DNA of 64,000 bases from NCBI GenBank assembly GCA_010093685.1, contig MU006216.1:2474487-2538486 (forward strand), written 5' to 3'. A program made the translations under genes and the position numbers. The notes under the pieces are model-generated. The model searched no databases, was not told the origin of the DNA, and worked only from the letters and a program-made list of their open reading frames with translations. This document shows positions 42,691 to 54,984 of the stretch, piece after piece. Position 1 is the stretch's first letter; each line of letters starts with the position of its first letter. The DNA comes from Ophiobolus disseminans (lineage: Eukaryota > Ascomycota > Dothideomycetes > Pleosporales > Phaeosphaeriaceae).

Positions 42691-45571
42691 ATGGCCCGCG
42701 TTGCTGCAGCCTCCTCGCACAGAGATAACCAAGAACACCCAGCCGAAGGGGATTCAAAGTCGAGCAAGCGGCGCTGTGTTCAGTCAGCATGCGTCCCATG
42801 TCGCAAACGGAAATCAAAGGCAAGTGCTCTTGTTTGATTAGTTCCGCACTACTTGGTGTGGTTTGATGTTGGAGATTCGCCTCCGCGGATCTTCCATACA
42901 TCTATCATGCTCTCTACTCCGACCTGCAGTCCGGGAGCCCTTATCGCACCGCCTGCTAACCGACCGTGTACAGTGCGATGGCGGCACTCCGGTATGCGCA
43001 ACCTGTACCGCCGTCTATAAGACTGATTGCCATTACGATGCCGAGAGCGAAAGTCGACGGTCCAAGACAGGCTCCTCATCGGCCGCGAGCACAGGCGTCA
43101 AGCGCGATGCCTCCGTCGTCACTTCGTCGCCCACCCGCGACATCGCTTCAAGTGCCGAGTTTATCATCAGCTCTATGCGGAAGCTGCCAGAGGAACACGT
43201 CTTTGAATTTATCTCACACATGCGAAAAGATCCCAAGCTCGACATCGCAGCCCTCGCCGAATCATGGCGTAAGACTGTGACACTGACACTGCCTCCGAGC
43301 ACACCTCTCGAAGTCCGGAGTCTCGAAACAGATTTGAGTCATCTTCTAGGGAAGCCGGCCGTAACTCTCACGGGTCAGAGCAGACATTTTGGACATTCTG
43401 CTGGCCTCGGCCTCGTTCCTGAAGAGGAGAATTTTGGCGGTGGCCAAGTGAAAAGCGATAGTGTGCACATCGAGCGCAGAGGAACCACATGGACGAATGT
43501 GACTGACGATCTGGCCTTTATCGACAGGTTGCTTGTTCTCTACTTTACCTGGAGCCATCCCTTCTACGTTCTCTTCAGCCGCGAGTGCTTTTACAAAGAT
43601 TTCAAAGCCGGACGCGAAAAGTATTGTTCCTCCTTACTGGTCAACGCCATTTGCGCATATGCCTGCCATCTCACTGACGAACCCGCGGGCCGAACAGATC
43701 CTTCTAACTTTCGGAGTGCAGGTGACCATTTCTTTGCAGAAGCTAGGAGGTTACTTTTCGAAGATGAGACTCCAAGTCTGACCACTGTACAAGCACTATG
43801 CATCATGTCGATGCGCGAACCGAGTACAGGGCGGGACAGTTCGGGCTTTGGCTACAGTGGTAGATGCATGCGAATGTGTGTTGAACTTGGACTACACTTG
43901 AACAACAGTGCTAGCCCTGCTCTACGCTTAACGCCTAGCGAAGTTGAAGTCAGAAAAGTCACCTTTTGGGGCTGCTTTACTGTCGATACGTAAGTGTCTT
44001 GAAAAACCACCACTAAAGACAACCCCACTGATAACGGGTAGAACATGGTCAATCTGCACAGGTCGCATCGCCCAACTGCCCCGAGCCGCTATTACCCTTG
44101 ACAAACCCATACTCGAAGAAGTTGGGCTCACGGAAGCCTTCCCTGGAGCAGCGCGCGTACCACATGGTGTCGTTACCACACGTATGTTCCTTCAAGAATT
44201 TACTACACTTTCGGAACTCGTCAACGACAACAATTATATGTTTTTTGCGCCAAAAGAGCGGCTCACAAGCACAAAATTGCTCGATTGCTACAACAAATAC
44301 AAGGCCTGGTATCGAAAGCTACCACCAGCCTTGACGATTGAAGGCAAGAAGCAACCTGAGCCACATACGCTGGTGCTACAGTAGGTCTCTTTATATACGA
44401 GTGTGAATTGTCCCAGGCGTTAACGTATCTCAGTATACTATACCACACAATCATCGTACACCTGTTCCGTCCGATGTTGAAGGTTGATCTGATCCAATCA
44501 GACGTCCACCCTCGCGATATCTGCGTCGACGCAGCCAACAGTGTCTCGACTATCGTAAGAACCTACCGGCAATTCTACGACTTCCGTGTCGCTCATCTGA
44601 TTATTCCACACTGTCTTCTTTCTGTTTGTATAGTACATTTACTTTACTCAGAAGACAACAAGATTTCGTACCAGAATCTCGTTGATGGACTGCAAGGGCT
44701 GGAGGATCTTCACGAATGTCACTATTTCGGGGCCCGGAGCTTTAGGATCATTCATACTCTGGCGAAGACCTGGAAGTTGCCATGGCCTGAAGAGCTGCGT
44801 GGCTCTGAACTCATTCCAATGAGCAACCCTGACAAGCCTCAGGGCACCCTTAGTCCGCCTGCCGATCCATTACTGGTCGTACCCAACACCGTCACGACCA
44901 CTGGCCACCGAATGGGACCAAACATACCCTTTTCACCCATCGGCCAAGCGAATAGAAGAGAAAGCCTATCCATGTTCGCACCCCAAGGGAACCTACAACT
45001 TGCCACGCACCCAGCCATAACGCGTCCCGGCAGCGTACCAGCCAGTCAACACCACCAACCCCCTCTTGTCAGCCACACCCCAACACAACCCTACCACGCC
45101 GGTCTTCCCGTCTCGCAGTACCAACAGTACTCGCAATCAATGTCCGCCGTCCCCACCAACGTCTCCGCAACAGTAACGTCACCCACCACCGACACCGCCG
45201 AAACACTCTTCTGGACCCCCATACCCGGCATGCCCGGCCCCATCCTCCCCCGTAACAGCTACCAGCAAATCAGTCCAATGGGCCTCAACAGCGTCTTGCA
45301 GTCATCCAACATGGGCGACCGCCTCGGTCGCGACGGCTTCAAGATCAACGAGGATTGGCAGGCAAACCACGTCAACGGCTTCACAGCTGGTCCCAATAAC
45401 GGCTTCAATGCGCAGAATAACCACGCGGGGGGCGCGTACATGCCTAACACGAGTTACGCGCAACAGAGTGATGCAGTAGGCGTGCCGTATCAACAGCAGC
45501 CGCAGCATCATGGGCAACAGGCGCCGCATGGGGAGTATGATGGTAGTTGGTATTCGGGGCAGATGAGCTGA
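42691..45571 (+). CDS. Zn2Cys6 transcription factor with fungal-specific domain
   Basis: Four exons, 42691-42819, 42974-43989, 44042-44380 and 44434-45571, give 873 residues. The zinc cluster is Cys34, 37, 44, 51, 54 and 62 (ACVPCRKRKSK, then CDGGTPVCATC). The first intron cuts it between Lys43 and Cys44 and has a GC donor (AAG|GCAAGT) with branch GCTAACC and acceptor TACAG. The middle region is the fungal-specific factor domain (about residues 240-580; FIDRLLVLYFTWSHPFY, CVELGLHLNN, VTFWGCFTVDT). The tail from about 640 is Pro/Gln/Asn-rich. The layout is like NirA-type regulators, but the target genes are not known. No motif upstream suggests autoregulation. Confidence 0.88.
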
Positions 45572-45954
45572 CAAACGCCGTATCCGAGGGTGGGGTCTTT
45601 GACGTGGGGATGAGTGGATTGGGGGGTGGGGGTGGTTTGGATATACATTTCCACATTCCCCGAAAGAAGTCGTGTGTGATCAGAGGCGAAATGGATGGCT
45701 GAGGCGAGATTGATGGAGTGGGCGAGACGACAGTATGTTTTTTTGTAGTGGTTCGAATGTGAATGATTACAGTCAAGCTCGATCAAGTGCGATCAAGACG
45801 TTCAAGTGTGCATGTGTGCAATGTTGCAGAACTGACTATTAAATTGCGCGCATGCCTATGAATACGCTCCAAAATCAAAAGGGTATCCCGATACGTAACA
45901 GAAAACACCAACCAGAAAAGTTCCAAACATCGCAACAACGCACAGACGTACCTC
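45572..45954. other. intergenic between convergent genes
   Basis: About 380 bp between the stops of the regulator and the RhoGAP gene; presumably the two 3' UTRs. Confidence 0.5.
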
Positions 45955-48499
45955 TCATGATTTGCTCCACCGGCTCGCCTCAACAAGCACACTCGCCGTG
46001 CCCGCGCGCTCCTCATACAGCCTCCTCAGATCCTCCACCGACTGTTTTCGCAGATTGAGTTTGTTCGGTGTCAACATCTTCCGCTCAATCGTCTGGCCCT
46101 GAGGCTGTGCTCTAGCTTCGAAGCTCGGCATGCGTTGCAGCAGTCCCGCGCTCACGGTACGAGGCTTCGGGCCTGGAACGGGGAGAGACGTGTACTTGGA
46201 AACGGGGCGGTTCGTGATGGGATTGATGGGTGTGCTAGGGTAGACGGGGCGAGCGAGGCCGGTGATGGTGGGTATGCGGTTTGCGGAGGCGGGGATACTG
46301 GGGCGGCGGAACTCTGTGGCTGATGCCGGGTTGGTATAAGAACTTGGTGAGAAAGTTCGTGTAGTGACAGGCGACGTGCGTTCGCTTTGTGAATAGGGCG
46401 GTGGTACAGGTGGTGGATGTCTCGTTGGCGCGGACGCCGTACGCGTGGCATCACCCGTGGACAGGGTGGGCAAGTTGGCTAGTCCAGGTAATGCCATTGC
46501 ACCCTGTGGCCGACCTGCAGTCTTTGTATCGTCTGTCCAGTCCCAGGGCGACTTCGATGCTGACGTTGGTGTTGACGCAACGGCAAATTTCTCCACGTTA
46601 TCAACCTGCTCTGCTGTCAGGGTTTTCCTCTTGGGAATATGGATCGCACCAAAAGCAGGAACAGAAGTGGAATTGCGCGTACCAGACTTCTCACCCGAGA
46701 CTTGATCCCATCGTGGGGGCAGCGGCGGCGCTTGATCTACGTCCCTCCGTGGGGCGAACCCGTCCGTAGTCGCAGCGTAGGTCAAGGGCGACTCGGCAAC
46801 GTCTTCAGGTGCATCCGAGATTATGGTGGAGTATCTTGGAGGTTGTACCTGTATTGGCGGTGCGGGTTTGCGTTTGGCGGAATCAGTGGAGGACTGAGAG
46901 GACGGGATACGAGACCGCGGCGGTAAAGGAGGTGGCATGTCTTGAGACACCTCAGGGTACGGCTGGGCGACAGCTTCGGAGGATTTCTCATTATCCTCGA
47001 GAGTAATGCCACTGACTTGTTCTTCCAGAGAAGCCCTTCCTTCGCCTGATTTGCGCTTCTCCTCTACAGGATCGTCCCAATCGGCTTCGTCCGTGGGCAA
47101 CTCTAGCTCTTCGTAGAAGACGTCTGGCAATTGCTCGCAAGCTTCGCGAAGACCGTTTGACCACATGTTGACTGCATGGGTGAAGATCCTTCTGATGATG
47201 GAAGACATCTTAGCATCCTCAATCTGGTCCGGTCCGCACAGTAACGCTGGCGCGAAGCACACAGCCAAATTCTCAGCCGTCATTTTGTTGTCCTCGTGGC
47301 GGGATGACACCGCGTCAAGTAGTGGTAGAAGGTGTCGGACAATGATTTCTCTTGAGATGCCAGGTAGGAGTGACCACTCAGAGTTAGGCGAGAACAGATC
47401 TGTTAGCCGATGAAGGTCGGGGACGTCTTGAGGGTCGCCGTAAAGCCGCTTCAAGTCGCCGTACGAAGTTGTAGGAAATATGGGCTGCCGCAGCGAAGCG
47501 TACCATGCCTTGATCAGTGCCGCGGCCATGAAGACTGAGTAGGAATCCTTGGCGTCCACCTCGGCGATGATCTCGTCTTGTAATTCAGCATTTGGGTACG
47601 GCGGTGGTGGTAGTGTCACTCCGTTGTCCTTCCATACAATGTATTTTTGGCCTCGATCGTAGGCTTCCTTCAGCACATCACGCAGCTTCGCATGTGGGGG
47701 CACCCTGAAGAGGCCTTCGGATCTGACATTCTCCTCCAAGAGTACAAAGCTTGTCGTCTCTCGCAAGACCCTGGGAAACCGCGTTCGGCCATTGGTACTC
47801 GTGGGGAACGGGTTGCGGGCCCCAAACGCTCGGCGGCCACTTGCATGCTGCACGAATATGTCGTCGGATAGGCGGCGGTCGGTGAGATAGGTCGAGGGCG
47901 GTATAATGAGGTTTTCGATCTGGAGGTGCTGGGCGAGGTTTGTTAAGCTGGATGCTGCTGAAATTAGCAACCATGACAAGTGTACTCAGGAAACACCTAC
48001 AATGGTACGTCTTCCTCCGGAACTTGGGGCTGACAATGGTGGAGAATATCTCGGTCAGTATGCGCACCCAGGCTTTCTCGTGCACAATGTACAGCTTCTG
48101 CAGCCGCTTGCGCATGGCCCTCGACAGCACGTGATACGCCTGCAGGAACCAGCCCCAGCCAGGCCGGTGCTTCTTCGAAGTAGCCCCGCCATCGCCGTCC
48201 CCCGCGAAGAAGACGACCTCGTATTCGTATCCCTTCAGCAAGTCGTCCTCTTCGGGCAGTCGCGCCAGAACGTAGGGAAGGAGCGAGTCGAAGTCGGTGT
48301 CGTGCGTGTCGGGCATGGCAGCCGCGTTCAGGATGAAGACCGGCCGGCCCTCCTTGGAGGGAATGGGCGACCGGTACAGAATGGAAGTCGCGGCCTTTGC
48401 CATATCTGTAGAATAGTCGGAGCTTTGGCGGGGCGGCGGGACGGCTGAGAGCGACGAGCTGCGCAGGCGGTTGGCTACTTTGGTGCGTATGCCACTCAT
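45955..48499 (-). CDS. CRAL-TRIO-like / RhoGAP protein (Ecm25-like)
   Basis: Exons 48499-48001 and 47957-45955 with a 43 nt intron give 833 residues. Residues about 35-205 resemble the divergent CRAL-TRIO (Sec14-like) domain found before RhoGAP in p50RhoGAP and yeast Ecm25 (KLYIVHEKAWVRILTEIFST). The RhoGAP domain spans about 227-420, with the catalytic arginine finger Arg251 in EGLFRVPP and the NLAVCFAPALL block. The C-terminal 400 residues are disordered, with several proline motifs (PPLPPR) suited to SH3 binding. It should stimulate GTP hydrolysis by a Rho-type GTPase, perhaps in polarity; the target is unknown. The intron ends in CAGCAG, allowing a one-residue splice variant. Confidence 0.88.
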
Positions 48500-49087
48500 G
48501 GCGACAGCGCTGTGGGCTTACAAAGACCAAATCCAGCGGGTCGTATTCGTGCAGTAGATCGTGATAGGGAATGGGGCAATCTGGCACGTGAGAATGCGGA
48601 GGAGGTGGGATGCGGCGGTGCCAAAGGCTGGCGGTGCAGGGGATATAAGCATATGATGTTGGGCGACGAGAGAGGCGGCAGGAGCCGTAGGTAGCGCGAT
48701 TATGTGGCTTGCTGTGATTCGGGCAATCAACCACTGTCAAGTTTCACACAACTCAGCCCTGGAGCCTACATTCACGGCCCCGCATCGTCTAAATATGGTT
48801 GCTAGATGGTGACGCATCTTTCGGGTCCGCATGCCGTCCTTGCACATCAGAGATATGGGAGCTGTGCCATGGCCGGTGACGCGCAAGACAGCGGACGTGG
48901 ATCAACGCTGGGCATGTTATTGAATACTCCAACTAATGAGGTATCATGCTATGGATACCCCTACATACTTCATGCCAAGCTGTCTTGTGCTTGCCCAGTC
49001 GGTCTACTCAGCCCCATCTGCACACCTATCTATCGAACGCAATTTCCCAGATACATGTCCATGTTTTCACGCGGTGAGACCTAAAGA
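48500..49087. other. intergenic, upstream of RhoGAP gene
   Basis: About 590 bp between two minus-strand genes. Open frames here are without family support. Confidence 0.5.
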
Positions 49088-51190
49088 TTACTCCGAATCC
49101 TCTGACTCCACCTCGATGCCGGCCTGTCCTCGGCCATCGGGGTCAAAAACTACTTGTACCCCTTCGTCCTGCAGCCTCATTCGCACCGTCTGGAAGCGTT
49201 CTGAGTTCCTCCTGAACTCGTCCAAATTAGAGCCGCCTCCCTCAAGCGCTCTAATCAGATCCTGCTCGGTGACGTCTACACCAACAAGATTTTCGATGTG
49301 AATACTCTGAAAATATTCACGCAGCTCTTCGAGACTCGCAAGCAGTTGGGCTCGGCTCGCTGATGAGCCCTGTTGGCCGGTGGCAACCCCTGATAAGTCG
49401 TAGGACTGCATGCTGTCGTCTGGTGGAAGTGGATCTGAAACAGAGGTGTACTTGGACTTCACGCGCGTATCAAGCAGTGCCATCAAGTTACGGTCATCGG
49501 AGAGGATTACGTGCCTCGCCAGGTCATCCTCTGGTATGTGCGCCAGCCAGTTCGGATCTTCTCCTAAGCCCAACTCTTCCTCCAAGGAGTAGCATATCTC
49601 GACAAGCAGACTTGTGGATTCAGTTGTATTCCACAAGTCCTTGGCCTTTGACACGTAGAGCTGGCAGAGTAGCTCCTGGTAGTCGCCTTGAGGTTCTTTC
49701 CCCCACACTGGCTTTGGAATCGGTGATATGTCGAGCTCCTTGCACAGGCGGGCGGCTATCCAGGGATACTCTATGACTGCATTCCGCAGTGTTGAGCGCG
49801 CCTTCTGTGGCTCCTTCAGCCGATCGTGGGCTAGAGCCACGCTGAAGGCGAGGTTCGGTGGAACCTTCCAGAGGCGTTGTAGATGGTCAGACTCAACCAA
49901 ATCAATCACGGCCTGTGGATCACGGCCTCGTAGTGCTAATTGATCGAAGATGAGTCGGATGCAATACGGATCGCGTTCAGGCTCCATAGCTAGCATCAAC
50001 TTCGCCCACTCAAGGGCTGTCCGCCATGTCGCGCGGATTGTCAATGTGCCAATGTACCTCCAGATAGCGAGCCAGAATTCGCGGTTCTCAGGCCGACGAA
50101 AATCAAGCCGTGCCTTGCCAGCAGCAAGATTTGTTGAGAAAGTAGAATGTATAGAGCGGCCAAAGGTGAATAGGGCGCGCTCGAGCAGATCCGAAGCGGT
50201 TGCGTTATCTTGCTGTTGTTTCGCAATTTCAGATACTTGTAGAAGGGTAGAGATATGGTAAGCTATATAAATGTCAGTGTGCAGAGGGAAATGACCGAGC
50301 TCTAGAGACTTACGGTTGAAGTGAAGCAATTGAATCATGCGTTCTGGATCCATGCTTCCTACACATACCTGGAACTGCTTCTGCACTTCCTGGTACGTTC
50401 GATTGTGAACAAATCGATACTCAACAACTCCGTCGGCTCCTTTTTCAACGACCTCCATTCCAAGACCCCCAGATGTTGCGCGTGGCCACTCCTCTTTTCC
50501 TTGAATGAATATGTTACGTCGAAGGCCTAGTGATGCGAGTCCACGGGCACCAGGCGCGTTCCGCCCGGCAACCGCAGCAGCAATACCGCCTTGCTGACCT
50601 TGACCTCGTTGCCGTTGTCGTGGCTCATCATCAGTATTCTGGAGTGCTGCTCGGCCAAAGAGCTTCTTCATCTCGTTCGCTGCGTGCAAATACTGTGTGT
50701 CTATCCTCAGCACCGAGCAAAGCTGCTTCATCTCTTCGCTGATAGCTGAAGTCTGCTGATTGGCGTTCGATCCGGCTTGGCTGCTCGATGTCAAATCCAG
50801 CGCCAGCAGTGCCCTGTCAATCTCGTCAAGTCCAGATGAGCCCTTAGTCGTTGCTGGACCTGCAGCAGAATCTGCAGCCGTGCTTTTCGATTGCCCTTTC
50901 TTCTTTTTCTTCTTGCTCTTCTTGGGTTTTGATGGTGCAGGTGCCGCTTCATCATCTGCCTTGGGATCTGATTCTGGTTGCTCTTTCTCCAAATCATCAT
51001 CGTCGTCCTCGTCTTCATCATCGCCAGCATCTCCTAGCATTGCAAACAGGCTCGGTTTTGGTTTTGACTTTGGCGCCGCTTCCTCTTCTGACTCTTCCTG
51101 TTCATCTTCCTGCTCTTCTTGCGCAAGCCTCTCCGCCATCTGCTTCTCTTCGAGGTCCTTTTGCGCTCGTCGAAGCGCACGCGACGACAT
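49088..51190 (-). CDS. Rqc1/TCF25-family ribosome quality-control protein
   Basis: The frame is open throughout (700 codons), but a 51 nt stop-free intron is hidden at 50313-50263 (GTAAGT...TATATAG). Spliced, exons 51190-50314 and 50262-49088 give 683 residues and restore the family motif LLHFNPYHISTLLQVSEIAK; unspliced, this motif is broken. The N-terminal 110 residues are strongly acidic, then poly-Lys (KPKKSKKKKKK). The C-terminal 500 residues are the helical TCF25/Rqc1 domain. Yeast Rqc1 works with Ltn1 and Cdc48 on stalled 60S ribosomes; the same role is inferred here. It is divergent from the PP2C gene. Confidence 0.9.
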   Translation of the reverse strand: MSSRALRRAQKDLEEKQMAERLAQEEQEDEQEESEEEAAPKSKPKPSLFAMLGDAGDDEDEDDDDDLEKEQPESDPKADDEAAPAPSKPKKSKKKKKKGQSKSTAADSAAGPATTKGSSGLDEIDRALLALDLTSSSQAGSNANQQTSAISEEMKQLCSVLRIDTQYLHAANEMKKLFGRAALQNTDDEPRQRQRGQGQQGGIAAAVAGRNAPGARGLASLGLRRNIFIQGKEEWPRATSGGLGMEVVEKGADGVVEYRFVHNRTYQEVQKQFQVCVGSMDPERMIQLLHFNRKSLELGHFPLHTDIYIAYHISTLLQVSEIAKQQQDNATASDLLERALFTFGRSIHSTFSTNLAAGKARLDFRRPENREFWLAIWRYIGTLTIRATWRTALEWAKLMLAMEPERDPYCIRLIFDQLALRGRDPQAVIDLVESDHLQRLWKVPPNLAFSVALAHDRLKEPQKARSTLRNAVIEYPWIAARLCKELDISPIPKPVWGKEPQGDYQELLCQLYVSKAKDLWNTTESTSLLVEICYSLEEELGLGEDPNWLAHIPEDDLARHVILSDDRNLMALLDTRVKSKYTSVSDPLPPDDSMQSYDLSGVATGQQGSSASRAQLLASLEELREYFQSIHIENLVGVDVTEQDLIRALEGGGSNLDEFRRNSERFQTVRMRLQDEGVQVVFDPDGRGQAGIEVESEDSE

Positions 51191-51550
51191 GTTGCTTTGA
51201 TTATGTAATCGACAGGTATGTGTGTGGTTTTAGGAAAGTAGAATGTGTGTCCTCCTCAAGCTGAACGTCAACTAATTTAGTCAGAGATTAGTCGATGAGT
51301 TTGATCCTTGGCAAGTCCCAAATCTCTGCATGGTTGGAGTTAAGGTTATGACGTGGGGTTCGTGGTTGAAGCGCGGCTCTTTGCGGCCGAACGGTTTTGT
51401 ATTGTGTGGCGGTCATTGGTGATTGCTTCTAGGTGGGCACAGACCACAACTCGGTTGTGCCTGCCCGTCGACAAACTAAGGCAGCATGATTTCACTTCCT
51501 TAGCTTGTCTTGTCAACCACTCTCCTACCCCACATTCACGATTCCTGGAG
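51191..51550. promoter_or_regulatory. bidirectional promoter, Rqc1 / PP2C
   Basis: 360 bp between divergent starts. The PP2C frame is open leftwards to 51353 without an ATG, so part is likely its 5' UTR. Confidence 0.5.
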
Positions 51551-53428
51551 ATGCGTCGGGCAGCCCTTCAAGTGTTTCGCTCTGCCCGTCGCCCGTGTCT
51601 GCGCAAGCTCGCCCGCAGCCGCACTGCTGTCTTTGCTCCTAGCAATGGCCTAGTCTTTCGGGCCTACCACCATTTCCGCCCACGTGCTTCGCCTGTGATC
51701 CTCTCCTCGTCGATGCAGTTCCGAGCCATCACGGGAGCGTTGGTAGCTGCTGCCGTCGCCTCGGGCGCATTTTACGCTTACAACGGTAACCAGACCGCCA
51801 ATTCCACATCGCCCGTAGAGCAAGCCAGGAACCTATCGACGGCGGCCACGACCGGCGAACCAACACGGAAAGCGCTTGTAGTGGGCCCCAGTGAGCTGTA
51901 CACGGGTACTATCACCGGTTCGGGTCCTTTAGCGAAAGAGACGGACGACTACGGCAGGAAGGTGCTGGAGATGCTGGACCCGGATCAGACGACGGCGAAG
52001 CTGCGCAAGAATGAGGAGTCATGGCTGGTAGGACGTGGGCAGGGCGTCGTGCGGTATGATGTAGTGCAAATTCCGAGCAACGACCCCATCGAGGACGACC
52101 ATGCCGAGAAGATCATCGAAGTACCATCCAACCTGGCAGCTACCGACGGTGCATCAGCTAGCGATTGGATGTTCTGGGGCGTCTTTGACGGTCACAGGTA
52201 TACGCATCCAGTACCGATTTCTGAATAGCCGCTAACGTGCACAGTGGCTGGGTGACCTCTGCCAAACTTCGCCAGACGCTTATCTCCTTTGTTGCACGTG
52301 AGCTCGATTCCACCTACAAGTCTGCCGTCGAAGACCCCGCACTCCGCTTTCCAACCCCAGAGTCCATCGACAAAGCTATCAAAACTGGTTTCGTGCGCTT
52401 GGACAATGAGATTGTACACGAGTCTGTCAAGAAGGTCAGGAAGGCACAGTCGAAGGCTGCTGCTGCGGAGCTGCTCGCGCCGGCATTATCGGGTTCATGC
52501 GCTCTATTATCATTCTACGACAGTCGGTCAAAACTACTTCGTGTGGCATGCACCGGCGATTCTCGTGCGATTCTCGGTCGCAGGGGCCCCAACGGCAAAT
52601 GGACTGCTACTCCTTTGTCCGAAGACCAGACTGGAGGCACCACCAGCGAGGCCGAGCGCCTGCGCAAAGAGCATCCTGGCGAGCCCAATGTGGTCAGAAA
52701 CGGACGCATCCTAGGTGGACTAGAGCCCTCCCGTGCCTTTGGTGACGCTTACTATAAGTGGTCGCTGAAGACGAATGAGGAGTTGAAGAAGTCGTACTTT
52801 GCGCGGACGCAGTCATCGCTGTTAAAGACACCTCCCTACGTTACCGCTGAGCCAATTATCACTACCACTAAGGTGGAGCCGGAGAAGGGCGATTTCGTCG
52901 TCATGGCTACTGATGGTCTCTGGGAGATGCTCACGAACGAGGAAGTTGTGGGACTCGTTGGAGAGTGGCTCGATGTTCAGGGCAGCCCAAGCGGACACGC
53001 TTCTCAGACACAGTCTTGGCTGAAGAGCTGGTGGTCGTCGCAAAAGCAGTTGCCAGTCGAGCAGAAGGGCGGTGAGAGTGGAGAAGGTCAGCGCGCGCCA
53101 ATCCGCCAGCAGCAGTGGGGAACCAAGACCAGTCTCAACGAGAGATTTGTGGTCGAAGACAAGAATGCGGCAACCCACCTTGTGCGCAATGCACTTGGTG
53201 GCAAGGACCAAGATCAGTTGAGCGCATTGCTCACGCTGCCGAGTCCATTCTCAAGACGATACAGGTAATGATGCAGAGATACTTGGAAAGCACAACTGTG
53301 GACTAACATCGAACAGGGACGACTTGACTGTCGAGGTCATCTTCTTCGGCGAAGGCAGCTCAAATGGAAACGTCACGCTGAATAAGGAGGCTAGCGCAGC
53401 AGCACCTGAACCAAAAGCGAAGCTATGA
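51551..53428 (+). CDS. mitochondrial PP2C phosphatase (pyruvate dehydrogenase phosphatase, Ptc5-like)
   Basis: Exons 51551-52197, 52245-53264 and 53317-53428 give 592 residues from the first in-frame ATG (MRRAALQVFRSARRP), an Arg-rich mitochondrial presequence. A hydrophobic segment lies near residues 57-78 (AITGALVAAAVASGAFYAY). PP2C motifs in order: DWMFWGVFDGH (metal-binding Asp), GSCALLSFYD, VACTGDSRAILG, GLEPSRAFGDA, FVVMATDGLWEML and DDLTVEVIFFG. The first intron falls directly after the DGH motif and the second just before the final DDLT block. The layout matches Ptc5-type phosphatases acting on pyruvate dehydrogenase in the matrix or intermembrane space; the substrate is inferred. Confidence 0.9.
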
Positions 53429-53680
53429 GTATCAGGAAGTGATTTTCTTTATTCTTCTTCGCATCGCTGCTCTCTCAAGCATGTTTCTTCAGATCTCGGC
53501 ATGGAGTTACTGGCGATCTGGGGAATGGTGTTCGCAAATAAGTAGGATATTTGTGGGATGTCTTCTGTGCTATTTGATGGATGTTACATTCCATCCACCT
53601 CTCGAACCTTTTCTTCCAGCCTCTCTGGCAGATCCAAACAAATAAACATCATATTCTCCAGTCGATGTCCAGGCGTTGCG

Positions 53681-54082
53681 TCATGGCACAGCACAATTGT
53701 CTCTCAACGCTACCCATTCCCGAAATTCTACCCACTCGTTGTATCTTTGTCGTAATCGTTCATTTGCGTTCTTTTGTTTCCGCATCTTGCAATCTAACGA
53801 TTGGTTAGCTTTGGACTTGGTGACTAATGTGTCTTGGAAGTAAAGCATACAGTCGAAAAGCCAACGAAACCATTGGCGCACCCTGGTCGAGGCCAGGATG
53901 AGAGTGACCAAGATGCTCGAAACCGCAATGAGTACGCCGATAAGGGTGAATATTGCTTCCTTGGACCAACTGGTTGGGGGCGGGTAGGCTTTGGACAGCT
54001 CAATGTCAGCGGGCAGGATTGGCGTGGCAATGGCTGAACCAATTAAGATCACACACAGGACCAACAGAGTATGCACCGTCAT
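53681..54082 (-). CDS. small membrane protein of unknown function
   Basis: An intact frame of 133 residues from ATG 54082, chosen because it begins a signal-peptide-like stretch (MTVHTLLVLCVILIGSAIATP); a longer form starts at 54133. A second hydrophobic segment lies at about residues 44-63 (AIFTLIGVLIAVSSILVTLIL). The rest is basic and aromatic, with a heptad-like end (RLRQRYNEWVEFREWVAL). No family is recognised. Expression and reality are uncertain, but the signal plus membrane layout is unlikely by chance. Confidence 0.5.
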   Translation of the reverse strand: MTVHTLLVLCVILIGSAIATPILPADIELSKAYPPPTSWSKEAIFTLIGVLIAVSSILVTLILASTRVRQWFRWLFDCMLYFQDTLVTKSKANQSLDCKMRKQKNANERLRQRYNEWVEFREWVALRDNCAVP

Positions 54083-54984
54083 GCTAGAGCCGTCACGTGG
54101 TTTTGTGTTTTGTGTTTCAATGAGCAGGGCCATGCAGAAGGGGGCTATGCAGAATTGGGCTTGCGAGCAGAAACAAGAGAAACAATGGGTTGGGGAAGAG
54201 CTGTTTGTGTGTGGTAAAATCGAATGAATTGAAACTGTTTGATCTGGAATAGCGGTTTACGGTGCGGAATCATTCTCTATTTGAATCGCGGAGGGCTTCG
54301 TGAAACAGCAGTCAGCCTTCCGCCGCAGTGCGGCCGCACGGCGTTAATAAGTGGGACATCTTCTCCGGATGCGGCATAGGTGAGGCTGTGGCGGCGCAGG
54401 AGACAGGTGGGTAGCGCGGATTAACGGCGCACCCTATTTGCGTAGAATTTGGACACGCCAGCTTTCCCGACTCCTTCTCCGACTGCTTCCACTCAGTGTT
54501 GCCTTCTAGGATTGTTTTTTCTGACCCCGCGTCAACTGCACCCAGCTTTGAGATACTAGCTACTCGTCGTATCTCTTGCACAAGTCTCTTGATCAGAGTC
54601 TCATATCTCCGCGAAAACCAGGCTGGTGCATGTCAATATTATCATCAACATCCTCGACGTTCGTGAGGTGACTGAAAAGGAAAAGAGTAAACGTTTGCAT
54701 GCTCTGAAAGATAGTACCATTGTAGGAGTAAAGTTGACAGCGCTTTTGAAATTAGGATAAGCGTAAAGAATGTTTCCATCGATCAAGAAAGGCTGGGCAA
54801 AAACGACGTAACTGGCGCTACATGGATTACAGGATGCTCATTTGTACGGAATTCGAATGAACGCAATAGACTCCGCTGCACGATTGAAAGAACAACAGAA
54901 GACGTCTCAACAACATGGTATGCAACAGAATGCAAGTTATTAACAACGAACAAGATGCCAGATACCTCGGCCAGCTACTTGAAT
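54083..54984. other. intergenic, no supported gene
   Basis: About 0.9 kb. Minor frames only. Confidence 0.45.
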
